A stretch of 64,000 nucleotides of DNA from Cellulophaga sp. L1A9 (GCF_009797025.1 NZ_CP047027.1:3844001-3908000); one strand, 5' to 3'; shown: positions 37,076 through 46,194, numbered from the stretch's first letter. The notes: a model not told the origin generated them from the sequence alone. A program made the numbers and translations.

Positions 37076-38815
37076 TCAGAAGATTGACATTTGTTCACTT
37101 ACACTTACTTTAATCATTGCTCCAAACTCTTCCCAATGTTCAATTTTCAAGTCGGAAATTCTATCTTTAGCATTCTCAAACTCAAAATTTTCATACGCTT
37201 TTTCAAAGTCAATACGCATTAAAGTATCTTTGTTGATTGATCTTTTTGAATCTGAAAATATGATTGATTTAAGGAATTTTTGAACTAAATCAGAGTTAAC
37301 TAAAAAATGAGCAATCTTTGCCATTTTAATGTTCTTAAATCCAATAAAGTAGCAAGTGTCATCCAGCATAATTGGTTTAGAATCTTCAGGACAGACTAAA
37401 GTAAAATGTGTTGATTTATAAAGTCCCGAAATAGCAATTTTATATTTTGCAAATGAATAATCGCCAATGCCAAAAATCGAAAAATCTGGTTTGCCCTTGT
37501 AGATAGAAGATTTACGTTTATCAAAAAAATCTTTTTGTGAACTCAAATATTTATAAGTTAGAGGTAAACTATCTTTAATATAATTTGTTTCCTGCCCTAT
37601 TTTTTTTTGAGTGATTATTGTTAGTTTTCTATAATCGTTAGTTTTATCAGTTTTTAAATCTGAACTCTTTAACAAACCAAACACTAATTTTTTTTCAAGA
37701 TTAAATTCTTCTCCCAATCCGTTTATAAAATGACCATTCATGCGCTCAAACTCCATAACTTTTGAGCAGTCGTGTTTTACTCCTGAACGCCAAGTGAAAA
37801 TAGATTTTCCATCTACAATACTTGATATGTCGTAGTCTTTTACAGAGTTAACAAACTTATCTTTATACCAACCAAAAGTTGTTAAGTATTCTCGACTATA
37901 AAAGTCAAACTCTTCACAAGTATAATCTGGTTCGGTATTGAGGTTGGTTAAAAATAAACAGGCATTTACAGAAACGTTAAATTCTTTTTTAGAGTCAATA
38001 TTTAATTTTTCCGAATGTCTAATCTTAAAATTGTTTCTTTTTTGGTCTTGAATTAGGTTTTTTACAACTGAATTTTTTATTAAAAAAGCAAAAGTTCCAT
38101 TATGATTTTCAAAACACTTGAGCATTATTAATGAAATATATTCTCCAATATCAAAATTACCTTTTCCGGTAATAGCCTCAAATCCACTATGGTTCTTAAA
38201 ATTTGATTTTTCAGGAAGATTTTTTGAATCTATTGAACCAAGCTCCGAATTTGTAACCCAAGGTGGGTTGCCAATAACTAATGTTTTTAAATTAGATGTA
38301 GATTCTGCCAATTGATTATAATCAAACTCAAATACATTTCCGTGAATTATATCAATTTCAGGTTTGTTAGCATTTAAATTTAGTAGATAGTAATCGAGAA
38401 TTTTAAATTTAGTTTCCCAAACATAAGGTTGATAAATTTCTACACCTACAATTTTTTTTAGCGAATTCGATTGTTTTATTGAGGCAAGAATAAAGTTTCC
38501 TTTTCCACAAGTTGGCTCTAAAACAAATTCAAAATCGTTGCGTTTCAAAAATGTATACTCGGCTACTTGTAAAGCTAAATTTTCGTTTGTTTGAAAATCT
38601 CCGTATTCCCTTCTGAAAGGCTCTGAAACAATGGAATTTTCTTCAGTAATATTTTCTAACAATTCTGTTGCTTCGTTTTGGGAAGTGAAAAAATTGTTAA
38701 TTCCGCAAATCTTTCGTAATAATTCGTTTGAAGTATTATAATTTGATAAATATTCTACGTTTTCTTTAAAGAACTCTAATGCTAAATTGCTTATATTTAT
38801 TTCATCATAAATCAT
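37076..38815 (-). CDS. N6-adenine DNA methyltransferase (type II modification enzyme)
   Basis: 579 residues. The SAM-binding motif I appears as LEPTCGKGNFI (about residues 118-128) and the catalytic motif IV as NPPW (about 181-184), typical of gamma-class N6-adenine methyltransferases of restriction-modification systems. The second half is a target-recognition region (SIFTWRSGVKHDCSKVMEFERMNG ... INGLG). It lies 34 bases downstream of a small nuclease gene in the same cassette, forming a compact R-M pair. Ends TTGGGCGTTCGTA and TATGACGCCCAA. Confidence 0.85.
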   Translation of the reverse strand: MIYDEINISNLALEFFKENVEYLSNYNTSNELLRKICGINNFFTSQNEATELLENITEENSIVSEPFRREYGDFQTNENLALQVAEYTFLKRNDFEFVLEPTCGKGNFILASIKQSNSLKKIVGVEIYQPYVWETKFKILDYYLLNLNANKPEIDIIHGNVFEFDYNQLAESTSNLKTLVIGNPPWVTNSELGSIDSKNLPEKSNFKNHSGFEAITGKGNFDIGEYISLIMLKCFENHNGTFAFLIKNSVVKNLIQDQKRNNFKIRHSEKLNIDSKKEFNVSVNACLFLTNLNTEPDYTCEEFDFYSREYLTTFGWYKDKFVNSVKDYDISSIVDGKSIFTWRSGVKHDCSKVMEFERMNGHFINGLGEEFNLEKKLVFGLLKSSDLKTDKTNDYRKLTIITQKKIGQETNYIKDSLPLTYKYLSSQKDFFDKRKSSIYKGKPDFSIFGIGDYSFAKYKIAISGLYKSTHFTLVCPEDSKPIMLDDTCYFIGFKNIKMAKIAHFLVNSDLVQKFLKSIIFSDSKRSINKDTLMRIDFEKAYENFEFENAKDRISDLKIEHWEEFGAMIKVSVSEQMSIF

Positions 38816-38849
38816 ATTCTAATATACTAAATATTATCAATTTTAACAT

Positions 38850-39335
38850 CTAAAAGTCTTTAATCATTTCTCTAATCAATTCCATTTTTCTTGTTTCTTT
38901 GGCCATATATTTTTCGTAAGCTGTTCTCATTCCTTTAAAAAAAGCTTTTTTATCTTGGTTCAAATCAATTTTCAGGGGTCGCGGCATCTGTATTACTCCC
39001 CAACCTTGTGCCTCAATAGTAAGACAATCCCAACTGATATGTTCAATTGCTATTAGTCCAGAATCTTTTACAATTTGTAAGCCATTTGGGTTTTTATTAT
39101 AATCTACAAAAATAAAATATAACTCATTTCCATCTTGTTGCATCCACTTAATTAGTCTTTTTGCAGAAATGATATTTGGTGAATAGTTGTTTTTAGCCAG
39201 ATTGTTACTTTTAACGTTAACTGGTTTTTTAATATCATCATTGAGTAAAAAATCCCCTAATGATTTCCTTGTCCCTTTTGCACTTGCGTTATGTCTTTTT
39301 GCTATTTCAACTTCTATTGATCTGTAATCATCCAT
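38850..39335 (-). CDS. putative type II restriction endonuclease
   Basis: A small 161-residue protein directly upstream of the adenine methyltransferase. The stretch GDFLLNDDIKKPVNVKSNNL (about residues 28-47) fits a PD-(D/E)xK active site (Asp, then VNVK), as in HincII-like enzymes, followed by ELYFIFVDYN. It would cleave the DNA that the neighbour protects. Size is low but within range for orthodox type II enzymes. An alternative reading is a regulatory or targeting subunit, which I think less likely. The start is 134 bases from the boundary at 39469, leaving room for a promoter. Confidence 0.7.
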   Translation of the reverse strand: MDDYRSIEVEIAKRHNASAKGTRKSLGDFLLNDDIKKPVNVKSNNLAKNNYSPNIISAKRLIKWMQQDGNELYFIFVDYNKNPNGLQIVKDSGLIAIEHISWDCLTIEAQGWGVIQMPRPLKIDLNQDKKAFFKGMRTAYEKYMAKETRKMELIREMIKDF

Positions 39336-39468
39336 ATTTTAATTGATAAATTGTCGTTTATAATTTAGCGGACGAATTTAATGTTAAAAATATACTTTAA
39401 CAGTTATTTATCAATAATAATGGTTGATGGTTTTTTGGACAGTGTTGATGTTTTTTTGTATGACGCCC

Positions 39469-39654
39469 AACGATGGAGCTATGAACAGTACGGGAGCAAA
39501 CTAGCATTTACTTTCCGCCACACACATAGCAAAATCTTTTTGTTTTGTTTTTTCTTTTATTGTTTAAAGCAAAATCCTAAAGATTTTGCGACATCATAAA
39601 AATACACAAACCTTTCGTTTAAGCCCGAAGCCCGTATTGTTTATAGGTTTTGTT
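39469..39654. repeat. attC-like site 25 (family G)
   Basis: Arms GAGCTATGAACAGTACGGG and CCCGTATTGTTTATAGG; inner GCAAAATC../AAAGATTTTGC and GCGACATCATAAAAATA core. Confidence 0.87.
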
Positions 39655-39667
39655 GTGCCCAGTTATT

Positions 39668-40357
39668 TTAGCATCCTTTTCCATAATTCCATACATTAAG
39701 AGTTTCTTCTTCCGAAATAAGTTTAATCCAACCTGAATACGTTTTAATAACGAGATTATCTTCGCCAGAACAAGGATGTTTTCTATATATCGTAACTTTC
39801 ACTTTACTCCATTTCCCTTTTTTTTCAGCTGTCAGTTTAATACCAAACAAGTCGCCTTTTAGCGTTGTTATTTTTTCAAAGTCAGTTGAAGGCCCTTTTC
39901 TTAAATTCAATCCTGGTTTATTTGCATACCATTCGGTGTCTTTCTTAATGGCATAATCCATCCAAGAAATTAATCTTAAATTTTTAGATTTTAGTTCTTC
40001 CGAATTAATCCAACATCCATTATTAAGCTTTACGAATCCAAATTTTGAGTCTACAAATACTAAAGCCATTACTTCATAACCAACCATTTCAAGGTTCTGA
40101 TATTCCAATTCTTTTTCAATTCCATTTTTTTCAATAATAGCAGTATAAAATTCATTGTTATCATCTGCCTTTCCTAAATAGATTTGTCCTTGAGTTTTTC
40201 CATTAGGTTTGTCATAAATTTTAAGTCCAGAACTTGGAATATAAACACAACATAACTTAAACTCTTCATTTGGCATTATAAGTCCAGCTTTAAATTCTTG
40301 AGAAAAAATAGCGTTAGAACTAATTATAAAAAGTATTATTAATGGTAGGCTCTTCAT
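39668..40357 (-). CDS. secreted protein with bacterial SH3 domain
   Basis: 229 residues with signal peptide MKSLPLIILFIISSNAIFSQ. Residues about 150-195 form a bacterial SH3 (SH3b) domain (GLNLRKGPSTDFEKITTLKGDLFG ... KWSKVKV), commonly used for peptidoglycan or protein binding. The N-terminal half is an unassigned beta-rich domain with a Cys pair (FKLCCVY). Ends TTGTGCCCAGTT and ATTGGGCACAA. Confidence 0.78.
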   Translation of the reverse strand: MKSLPLIILFIISSNAIFSQEFKAGLIMPNEEFKLCCVYIPSSGLKIYDKPNGKTQGQIYLGKADDNNEFYTAIIEKNGIEKELEYQNLEMVGYEVMALVFVDSKFGFVKLNNGCWINSEELKSKNLRLISWMDYAIKKDTEWYANKPGLNLRKGPSTDFEKITTLKGDLFGIKLTAEKKGKWSKVKVTIYRKHPCSGEDNLVIKTYSGWIKLISEEETLNVWNYGKGC

Positions 40358-40374
40358 TTTTTTTAATTGGGCAC

Positions 40375-40562
40375 AACGGTTTAGCTATGAACAGTGCGGG
40401 AACAAACTAACGTTTGCTTTCCGCCACGCACATAGCGAAATCTTTTGGTTTTGTTTTTTCTTTTCCTTGTTTAAAGCAAAATCCCAAAGATTTTGCGGAC
40501 TTCATAAAAATACGCAAACCATTGGTTTAAGCCCGAAGCCCGTATTGTTTATAGGTTTTGTT
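40375..40562. repeat. attC-like site 26 (family G)
   Basis: Left arm TTAGCTATGAACAGTGCGGG, right arm CCCGTATTGTTTATAGG; inner GCGAAATCTTT pairs with AAAGATTTTGC. Confidence 0.87.
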
Positions 40563-40573
40563 GTAACCAGTAC

Positions 40574-41263
40574 TTATTCCGCTGCCTTTATTGTTCTATC
40601 TTTTTTGGTAACGTAAAATATAACGCTAGATGCAATCAGAATAGTTGTAGCAAGAAATAATTCAAAATAACCAAAATTCATTCTCGTAATTCCAAAGCTT
40701 GAAATTTCTATAGAATGAGTAAGAGTTATTAAACTATATATGGTTAAAAATTTAGCCACAATAATTGTAATTACTAAGATGGGAATATTTGTGAAATTGC
40801 GCATATTAAAATTTTCATTCTTGTATTTTTTATAGAATAGTGCAAACGGAAATATGCTTAGTGATATCAGTAAACCTATCGAAACCCAATTGTAATAAGA
40901 ATCATTCAATCCCAATTTATCAACTAGTAATATTGAAGTGTTTGTTAATAATTCTGTGATTGTCATGAATGCAATAAACATTAAAATACCTTTAAGGTAG
41001 GGTAGAACCATACTTCTAAAGTATACTTTTTGGTTAACTTTACTAAATTCAGAAGTAAGTTGGTCTATTGAGCCAAGTCTTTGAATGGCTACTAAAAATG
41101 ATTCTTCATCATTCAACCCAAGTTCTTTTAATCCTTGAATTTCATCTAATAGGTGGCTTTCTAGTTCATTGATGTTATCTCCTGTAAAATTAACTTTTTT
41201 AGATAGTTGAGATTTCCAGTTAATTATGCTTTTATCTATGCTAAACTCGGTTCTATTTTCCAT
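40574..41263 (-). CDS. HAAS/permease-prefix membrane protein
   Basis: 229 residues. The N-terminal 70 residues are a HAAS-type signalling domain (ELESHLLDEIQGLKELGLNDEESFLVAIQRLG), normally found next to PadR regulators. Four transmembrane helices follow (about residues 90-110, 125-143, 158-178 and 200-218). Its start overlaps the PadR gene by 28 bases, so the pair is co-translated. It probably senses or transports an envelope-active compound under PadR control. Confidence 0.82.
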   Translation of the reverse strand: MENRTEFSIDKSIINWKSQLSKKVNFTGDNINELESHLLDEIQGLKELGLNDEESFLVAIQRLGSIDQLTSEFSKVNQKVYFRSMVLPYLKGILMFIAFMTITELLTNTSILLVDKLGLNDSYYNWVSIGLLISLSIFPFALFYKKYKNENFNMRNFTNIPILVITIIVAKFLTIYSLITLTHSIEISSFGITRMNFGYFELFLATTILIASSVIFYVTKKDRTIKAAE

Positions 41264-41580
41264 AATTTTGATATGATTTTATTCATTTCTGCCCAATTTT
41301 CTTTTTCCTGAGACAGTTCTTTTTTGCCTGTTTTACTGATTTTATAGTATTTTCTTTTTCTGCTAGTTTCTCCAACTTTCCAATAGGATTCTATTAGACC
41401 CTTTTTTTCTAACTTGTGTAGTACCGGATACAAAGTTCCATCTCCGTATTCTATTCGTCCATTGGATATTTCTTTTACGCTTTGAATTATTTCATAGCCG
41501 TAAGATTCATTTTTAGAGAGTATTGAGAGAATAATTGGCATGGAAGAGGCGCCAATTAATTCTTTAGATAGTTTTTCCAT
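41236..41580 (-). CDS. PadR-family transcriptional regulator
   Basis: 114 residues from MEKLSKELIGASSMPIILSIL; an upstream in-frame extension to 41634 lies in the leader and is ignored. It has a winged-helix PadR domain (YGYEIIQSVKEISNGRIEYGDGTLYPVLHKLEKKGLIESYWK). Such regulators repress their own operon and a linked membrane protein, here the HAAS protein. IS3 copy A is inserted 75 bases upstream, between the gene and the cassette boundary at 42974, and may have cut it off from its promoter or supply a new one. Confidence 0.87.
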   Translation of the reverse strand: MEKLSKELIGASSMPIILSILSKNESYGYEIIQSVKEISNGRIEYGDGTLYPVLHKLEKKGLIESYWKVGETSRKRKYYKISKTGKKELSQEKENWAEMNKIISKLWKIEPSLA

Positions 41581-41693
41581 TTGGATGTTTCTTTGAAAAC
41601 AAATATACATAGAAGTTCGATGTATAAAAAGCAATACTATAATTTTTTTCAGTATGTCACGTCCTAAAATACGGCTACAGATTAATATTAGTT

Positions 41694-42551
41694 TTAAGCG
41701 GCATATTGATGCACGTAATTAGGTGTTTTATAATCTAAAGATAAATGTAATCTTTTTGAGTTGTATAATTTGATTGCATTTTTGGCTGCTTTTTTAGCAT
41801 GGACCACACTGGTAAATGTTTGATCAAGATAGAATTCATCTTTTAGAATACCATTGACCCTTTCGGCTAGGGCGTTTTCATAGCAATGATTTTCTTCTGT
41901 CATACTGATTTTAATTTTCTTTCTTTTTAGTATTTGGGTATAGACGTTACTGCAATATTGAATACCTCTGTCCGAGTGATGAATAAGGTGATCAATGTTC
42001 TTAGCATTGTAAATAGCCTTATTTAAAGCTCTGACACACCCTTTTAGCTCTAGGCTATCACTTAGGTCGTATCCAACGATTTTACGGGAATACATGTCTG
42101 TAATCAATGCTAGGTAACAGAATCCTTTTATGGTTCTGATATAGGTAATATCGGATGCCCAAACCTGATTAGGTCTATTGATTTTCAAGTCTTTTATAAT
42201 ATTACCATACTTGTAAAACCGGTGATATGAATTGGTGGTTCTAGAGGAGTACTTCTTTCTTCTAATGAGCAATCGATTTTCTCTTAAGATACGGAACAGC
42301 TGGTCTCTACCTACTTTAAGGTGGTACTTATGAAACTCATCTTTTAATGATCTCATGAGTTTTCTGGTACCTTCTCGAGGTAGTGTTCTTCTGCTTTTTC
42401 GAACAAGTTCGAGTACATCTTGTTCTATCTGTTTTTTGATAACAAAACGTTTTTGGAATTTGTAATAGGCATCTCTTTTCAGATCAAAGGCATTACAGAT
42501 AGTACCAATCGAATACAGTCTTTCATTACGGTTTATCGGTGCTACTTTCAT
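41694..42551 (-). CDS. IS3 OrfB transposase (copy A)
   Basis: About 285 residues from ATG at 42549-42551. DDE core: Asp in VWASDITYI, Asp in HHSDRGIQY and Glu in ENALAERVNG. Preceded by an HTH_21-type linker (REGTRKLMRSLK). Normally made by a -1 frameshift from OrfA at a run of nine A (- strand), because the OrfB frame is open back to that run. Confidence 0.92.
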   Translation of the reverse strand: MKVAPINRNERLYSIGTICNAFDLKRDAYYKFQKRFVIKKQIEQDVLELVRKSRRTLPREGTRKLMRSLKDEFHKYHLKVGRDQLFRILRENRLLIRRKKYSSRTTNSYHRFYKYGNIIKDLKINRPNQVWASDITYIRTIKGFCYLALITDMYSRKIVGYDLSDSLELKGCVRALNKAIYNAKNIDHLIHHSDRGIQYCSNVYTQILKRKKIKISMTEENHCYENALAERVNGILKDEFYLDQTFTSVVHAKKAAKNAIKLYNSKRLHLSLDYKTPNYVHQYAA

Positions 42552-42946
42552 CAAGGCTTTATGTTTAAGTTTTTTTTTAATTCTTCAACATCTCTATAGC
42601 CCAGGTTTTCGGCGGCTACCTCAAGATAGCTGTCGGTCACCAGTTTGTCTAGGTCCTTTTTAATAAGAAGGTCCTTAAGTTGTTTCAGCTCTTTTTGAAG
42701 GGCTTTGATACGGGAAAGTTCATCGTCTGTTTGCACGGTTACACGGGTGTTCATTAAATCTTTACGATCATACTTTTTGATCCATACATTTATAGTACTG
42801 GATTGTATACCGTAAGTTAATGCAATTTGTCTTTTGGAATGGTTTCCTTTGGTAAGTTCTGCCAAGACTTTGAGCTTAAAGCTCTCACTATAGCGTTTTA
42901 CATATCCATCATTTTTATACATATACTTGAAGTGTTTTGTATACAT
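42551..42946 (-). CDS. IS3 OrfA (copy A)
   Basis: 131 residues with a helix-turn-helix (SKRQIALTYGIQSSTINVWIKKY) and a leucine-rich tail for dimerisation. It ends ELKKNLNIKP after a slippery stretch of nine A, as in other IS3 elements. Confidence 0.9.
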   Translation of the reverse strand: MYTKHFKYMYKNDGYVKRYSESFKLKVLAELTKGNHSKRQIALTYGIQSSTINVWIKKYDRKDLMNTRVTVQTDDELSRIKALQKELKQLKDLLIKKDLDKLVTDSYLEVAAENLGYRDVEELKKNLNIKP

Positions 42947-42973
42947 ATTTCAGGACGGGTCAGTATTGGTTAC

Positions 42974-43156
42974 AACGTTAAGTATAAGAAACGTAGGGCA
43001 GGTGAAAAGCACTTTCGTTTTATTACTTAGCTAAATATAAATATTTTGCTTTTATCTTTTCTACTATAAACGCCAAATTTTATATTTAGCGGACTTTGTT
43101 AATAGGCACAGAACTTTCGGTAAACACAAACGCCCTATGTTTTTTATACCGTGTTA
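42974..43156. repeat. attC-like site 27 (family A)
   Basis: Arms GTATAAGAAACGTAGGGC and GCCCTATGTTTTTTATAC, inner GCTAAATATAAAT/ATTTTATATTTAGC pair. Confidence 0.87.
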
Positions 43157-43187
43157 GCAACAGATGTTTATTTTTATGTCTGTTAAA

Positions 43188-43802
43188 TTAAGTTCTTTTG
43201 CTGAAATTTAAAAGTACTTCTTCATCACTTTTTTCGTCAATAATATTTTTCGAATAGCAAAAGCTTATTGTTGGTTCTTCTTTAAATTTCAAATACAAAT
43301 TTGGTCTTAATAATCTAGATTTATTGTCATTAAATAGGGAGCGACTTTCCTTGTTTGGATTTCGTCTAACTGTAAAACAATATATTTTTTCAGGGTCTTC
43401 ACTGTCACTTTTTGATAATGAAGAAATCATTGATTTTTTTAAATTCCCAGGCTTGTTAGGATTTATTTGAGTAGGAATAAATATTGAAAAGTGATTTTCA
43501 AATTGTTTTAAAATATCTCCGATGTTTTTTGAATATTCAATATTAAAAAATTCTCGTAATGTTTTAGCATCTGTTATAAAACCGTTTGAATTAGCAGGTA
43601 TTGTTAAGCTTTTAGAGGTATTATCTGCTTTTATGATTTCAGTTTTTAAAAGAGCGTATTTAGGTCTTTTTTCGTGTTCTTGATATAATTTTGCAAGGAT
43701 TATATAGTCAACCATTTTGTAGTTAAAGGGAAAAGCTTCTATTACCCAGCCATTCTGAATCATATCTGATTTAAGTAACTTGAAGTTTTCAAAAATATTC
43801 AT
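43188..43802 (-). CDS. hypothetical protein (possible DUF6037)
   Basis: 204 residues, no signal, no transmembrane segment. The start MNIFENFKLLKSDMIQNGWVIEAFPFNYKMVDYIILAKLY resembles DUF6037 proteins, but this is from memory of the pattern and weak. It is the second gene of a two-gene cassette, 16 bases downstream of a partner of similar size. Ends TTAGCAACAG and TTTGTTGCTAA. Confidence 0.6.
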   Translation of the reverse strand: MNIFENFKLLKSDMIQNGWVIEAFPFNYKMVDYIILAKLYQEHEKRPKYALLKTEIIKADNTSKSLTIPANSNGFITDAKTLREFFNIEYSKNIGDILKQFENHFSIFIPTQINPNKPGNLKKSMISSLSKSDSEDPEKIYCFTVRRNPNKESRSLFNDNKSRLLRPNLYLKFKEEPTISFCYSKNIIDEKSDEEVLLNFSKRT

Positions 43803-43818
43803 TGCCTGTATTCTTTTC

Positions 43819-44355
43819 TTAAATTAAAGAGATTATTTTTTCCTTGTCAATGTCAATTCCTTTTTCGGATTCAAGATAATTTAGTAAATCATTAAGGTTA
43901 TTTACATTTTTGAAATCTGAATAGAATTTCTGAGCATTAATAAAGTCATCTTCTTTATATTTTTCAAAATCAATCATTTCGTTATTTCGGAAGTCAGCAA
44001 TACAAAATCCTGATATAAAAACTGATTTAGAATATTTGTGTAAGATATTGATACACATACTTGAAATAATAATATCATTCATCACATACGCTTTTTTCCC
44101 TGCGTTGTCTATTTCTCCTTCAAATCCAATTTCTTTCAAGCACTTCTCTGAAGTATCGATTGGTCTTATTCTATCAATTACACAAGAAATTTTATCTTTA
44201 GACTTAACTAATTCAAGACCAACTAACCAGTAATAATCAAACTTTTTTATATTTAAAATTTTCGCAAAACCTTTTTCCCGTCTCGTTTCGTCTAGAGTAG
44301 AATAATCCCCTCCATATTTCACATAATCGCCAACTTCGTAAAGTGATTTTCTCAT
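43819..44355 (-). CDS. hypothetical protein, partner of the 43188 gene
   Basis: 178 residues. The N-terminal 75 residues look like a small SH3/KOW-type barrel (YEVGDYVKYGG ... GFAKILNIKKFDYYWLVGLELV), followed by a helical C terminus (DFINAQKFYSDFKNVNNLNDLLNYLESEKGI). Family not recognised. It is the first gene of a two-gene cassette, so the pair probably acts together, perhaps as a toxin-antitoxin or defence pair; there is no direct evidence for that. Confidence 0.6.
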   Translation of the reverse strand: MRKSLYEVGDYVKYGGDYSTLDETRREKGFAKILNIKKFDYYWLVGLELVKSKDKISCVIDRIRPIDTSEKCLKEIGFEGEIDNAGKKAYVMNDIIISSMCINILHKYSKSVFISGFCIADFRNNEMIDFEKYKEDDFINAQKFYSDFKNVNNLNDLLNYLESEKGIDIDKEKIISLI

Positions 44356-44384
44356 TATTTTGTGTTGTATTTGAATTTGTTGCT

Positions 44385-44576
44385 AACGTTTAGGCTATGA
44401 GTAGTGCGGAAGCAAACTTGCGTTTAACTTACCTTTAAGCACTTAGCCAAAGCATTTTATTTGCGTTTAATTTTATTTCGTTCTAAATGTCCAATCAAAC
44501 TGGTTTGGCGACATAGTAAATATACACAAACGATTTAATTAAACACCAAACCTCCGCATTACTTATAGGATTTGTT
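44385..44576. repeat. attC-like site 28 (family F)
   Basis: Same as sites 9 and 22 with a few base changes (TTTAGG for TTCAGG, ATAGGATTTG for ATAGGGTTTG). Attached to the third ORF-less cassette copy. Confidence 0.88.
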
Positions 44577-45201
44577 ACCACACGTTTTTTATTCTAACAT
44601 ACGACTACGTAACGCTTTTCCGCTTTTATTTACGCTAAAGATTGGCGATTACTATTTAGTTTTGAGTGTTAAAATCTTTTGCAGATAAACAGGCTAAAAT
44701 CCGACCGTAACAGTTGCGTTTGAGTAAGAATTTCGGCTTTGTTAAACTAGCAAAATTCCTTTTGAAGTATTGGTATAATTACCGTAGAAATCTGCTAAAA
44801 ATCGATGCTCAAATTAAGGGGTAGGGAGTAACTTGTTCATTCTGTGCTTAAGCGCTCCTCGCTTGCACGACTTTCTCAAGTTACTCCTTTCCAAGGTAAT
44901 ATGAAAATAAATTTGTTGTAGTGTACTGATTATTAGTTTATTGCAATTTCAGAAAGATTTAGGTATTTGTTTATTCATTTTTTTCTTGATAAAAAAACGA
45001 ACCAAAAAAATCAAGGCTTGACCCTTCGGATATATTTCACATCCTTATTCGCTAAATCAAATGAACTCGCTATCGCTCAAACAGCATTTGATTCTTAACG
45101 CTCTTTTCGGTGGAAATATGAATCCTGCCAGGGATCTAGGCCGAACCCGATGACTTTGCAATTTACCGTGCAGCTTAGACCTATTTTAGGCAATGTGTGG
45201 T
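44577..45201. other. ORF-less cassette body, copy 3 of 3
   Basis: About 625 bp. The right 400 bp are essentially identical to copies 1 and 2, including the GGAGTAACTTG/CAAGTTACTCC hairpin and the CCAGGGATCTAGGCCGAACC end. The left 180 bp show several substitutions (TTTACGCTAAAG, GTGTTAAAATC, GCAGATAAACAG). Ends TTACCACACG and TGTGTGGTAA. Uneven divergence suggests selection or conversion of the right part. Confidence 0.75.
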
Positions 45202-45389
45202 AACGGTTGGGCTAAGCGTAGTGCGGAGGCAAGGAAACTTTTCGTTTCCGTCTACGCACGAAGCTAAAGCTTATTGTTTAGTTTTATTTTTTCTTGTCCA
45301 AAGCTAAATCCATAAGATTTAGCGACATCATAAATATACGCAGACCTTTCGGTTTTGCCCAAAAGTCCGCATTACGTTTAGGTTTTGTT
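45202..45389. repeat. attC-like site 29 (family H)
   Basis: Arms GGCTAAGCGTAGTGCGG and CCGCATTACGTTTAGG; inner AAGCTAAAGC../AAGATTTAGCGAC. Confidence 0.87.
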
Positions 45390-45402
45390 AGCCACAGGCT
45401 TT

Positions 45403-45993
45403 TCATCCGAGTGAGTCCACAATAAAAACTAGTCCGAAAATCCAGCCGACATAGAGAGCGGTATAGCCAATTGCATACATTGCGGATATGCCAATATCTC
45501 CTTTTGTCTCAGACGATTTGGTAAACACAAACTTTAAAGCACGGAAGAATACCCAATATAACATCGCCAAAATAATAAAAATCGAAAGCCATAATACAGC
45601 TTCGAAAAGCACTAATAAGATAGCAAGTAGAATAGTTATTCCAATCCATAAGAGTATTGATATTAAAAGTCCACCAATTCCATCTCCGACTTCTATACTA
45701 GGTGCTACTGGCATATTGCCAGAATTAAATATTGGTGTTTTTGCTTTATAATCTTCCATTTTTGGAAAGTCGTCCAAAAGTCCTACACCTTTATAGAGTC
45801 CATAAATCATAAACAGAAAAAGTGCACAAGAAATAACACCTAAAGAAAGATAAAAATTATCGGTTAAACTTCTGTTGTAATTTTCTCCGGTTAGATAAAC
45901 GGTTAAGATGGTAACTCCAATTACGATTAGAGATACTTTAAAAACTGATTTCCCTTTGAGATATGTTTGTTTGGCTTTCAAATGTTTTTTCAA
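45403..45993 (-). CDS. multi-pass membrane protein of unknown function
   Basis: About 197 residues if started at TTG 45993 (LKKHLKAKQTYLKGK). The open frame continues upstream through site 30 without a credible start, and no ATG lies between boundary and coding region. Four hydrophobic segments (about residues 22-38, 50-72, 112-138 and 170-190) and a charged loop. Family unknown. Cassette ends TTAGCCACAGGC and AAGCTTGTGGCTAA leave only 11 bases of leader, supporting the TTG start. Confidence 0.6.
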   Translation of the reverse strand: MKKHLKAKQTYLKGKSVFKVSLIVIGVTILTVYLTGENYNRSLTDNFYLSLGVISCALFLFMIYGLYKGVGLLDDFPKMEDYKAKTPIFNSGNMPVAPSIEVGDGIGGLLISILLWIGITILLAILLVLFEAVLWLSIFIILAMLYWVFFRALKFVFTKSSETKGDIGISAMYAIGYTALYVGWIFGLVFIVDSLG

Positions 45994-46003
45994 GCTTGTG
46001 GCT

Positions 46004-46194
46004 AACGGAATTGTATAAGAATAGTAGGGCGGAAAAAACGCACAAACCATTCGGTTAAACACAAGCCGAATTTTTAAATTTTTCTTATTATCTTTTTTTC
46101 TCAATAAGCCAAATTTAAAAATTTGGCGACTTCGCAAAAGTGCCCAAGCCATTGAATTAAGCAACTAATTGCCCTATTATTTTTATACGGTGTT
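46004..46194. repeat. attC-like site 30 (family B arms, long form)
   Basis: Arms TGTATAAGAATAGTAGGGC and GCCCTATTATTTTTATAC, with a long inner pair GCCGAATTTTTAAATTT / AAATTTAAAAATTTGGC. The stop codon of the next gene lies inside its right end. Confidence 0.85.

Larger units (their letters stand above)
41655..42962 (-). mobile_element. IS3-family element, copy A
   Basis: 1308 bp with ends TGTCACGTCCTAAAATA and (inverted) TGACCCGTCCTGAAATA and a 3-bp target duplication GTA (41652-41654 and 42963-42965). It lies within the cassette upstream of the PadR gene, and the cassette-end pair (GTTGTAACCAGTAC and AGTATTGGTTACAAC) is still recognisable around it. Both ORFs open. Confidence 0.92.

Noticed and set aside
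39381..39599. 72-residue + strand ORF
   Set aside because: Mostly inside attC site 25; the same pseudo-peptide appears in other family G sites.
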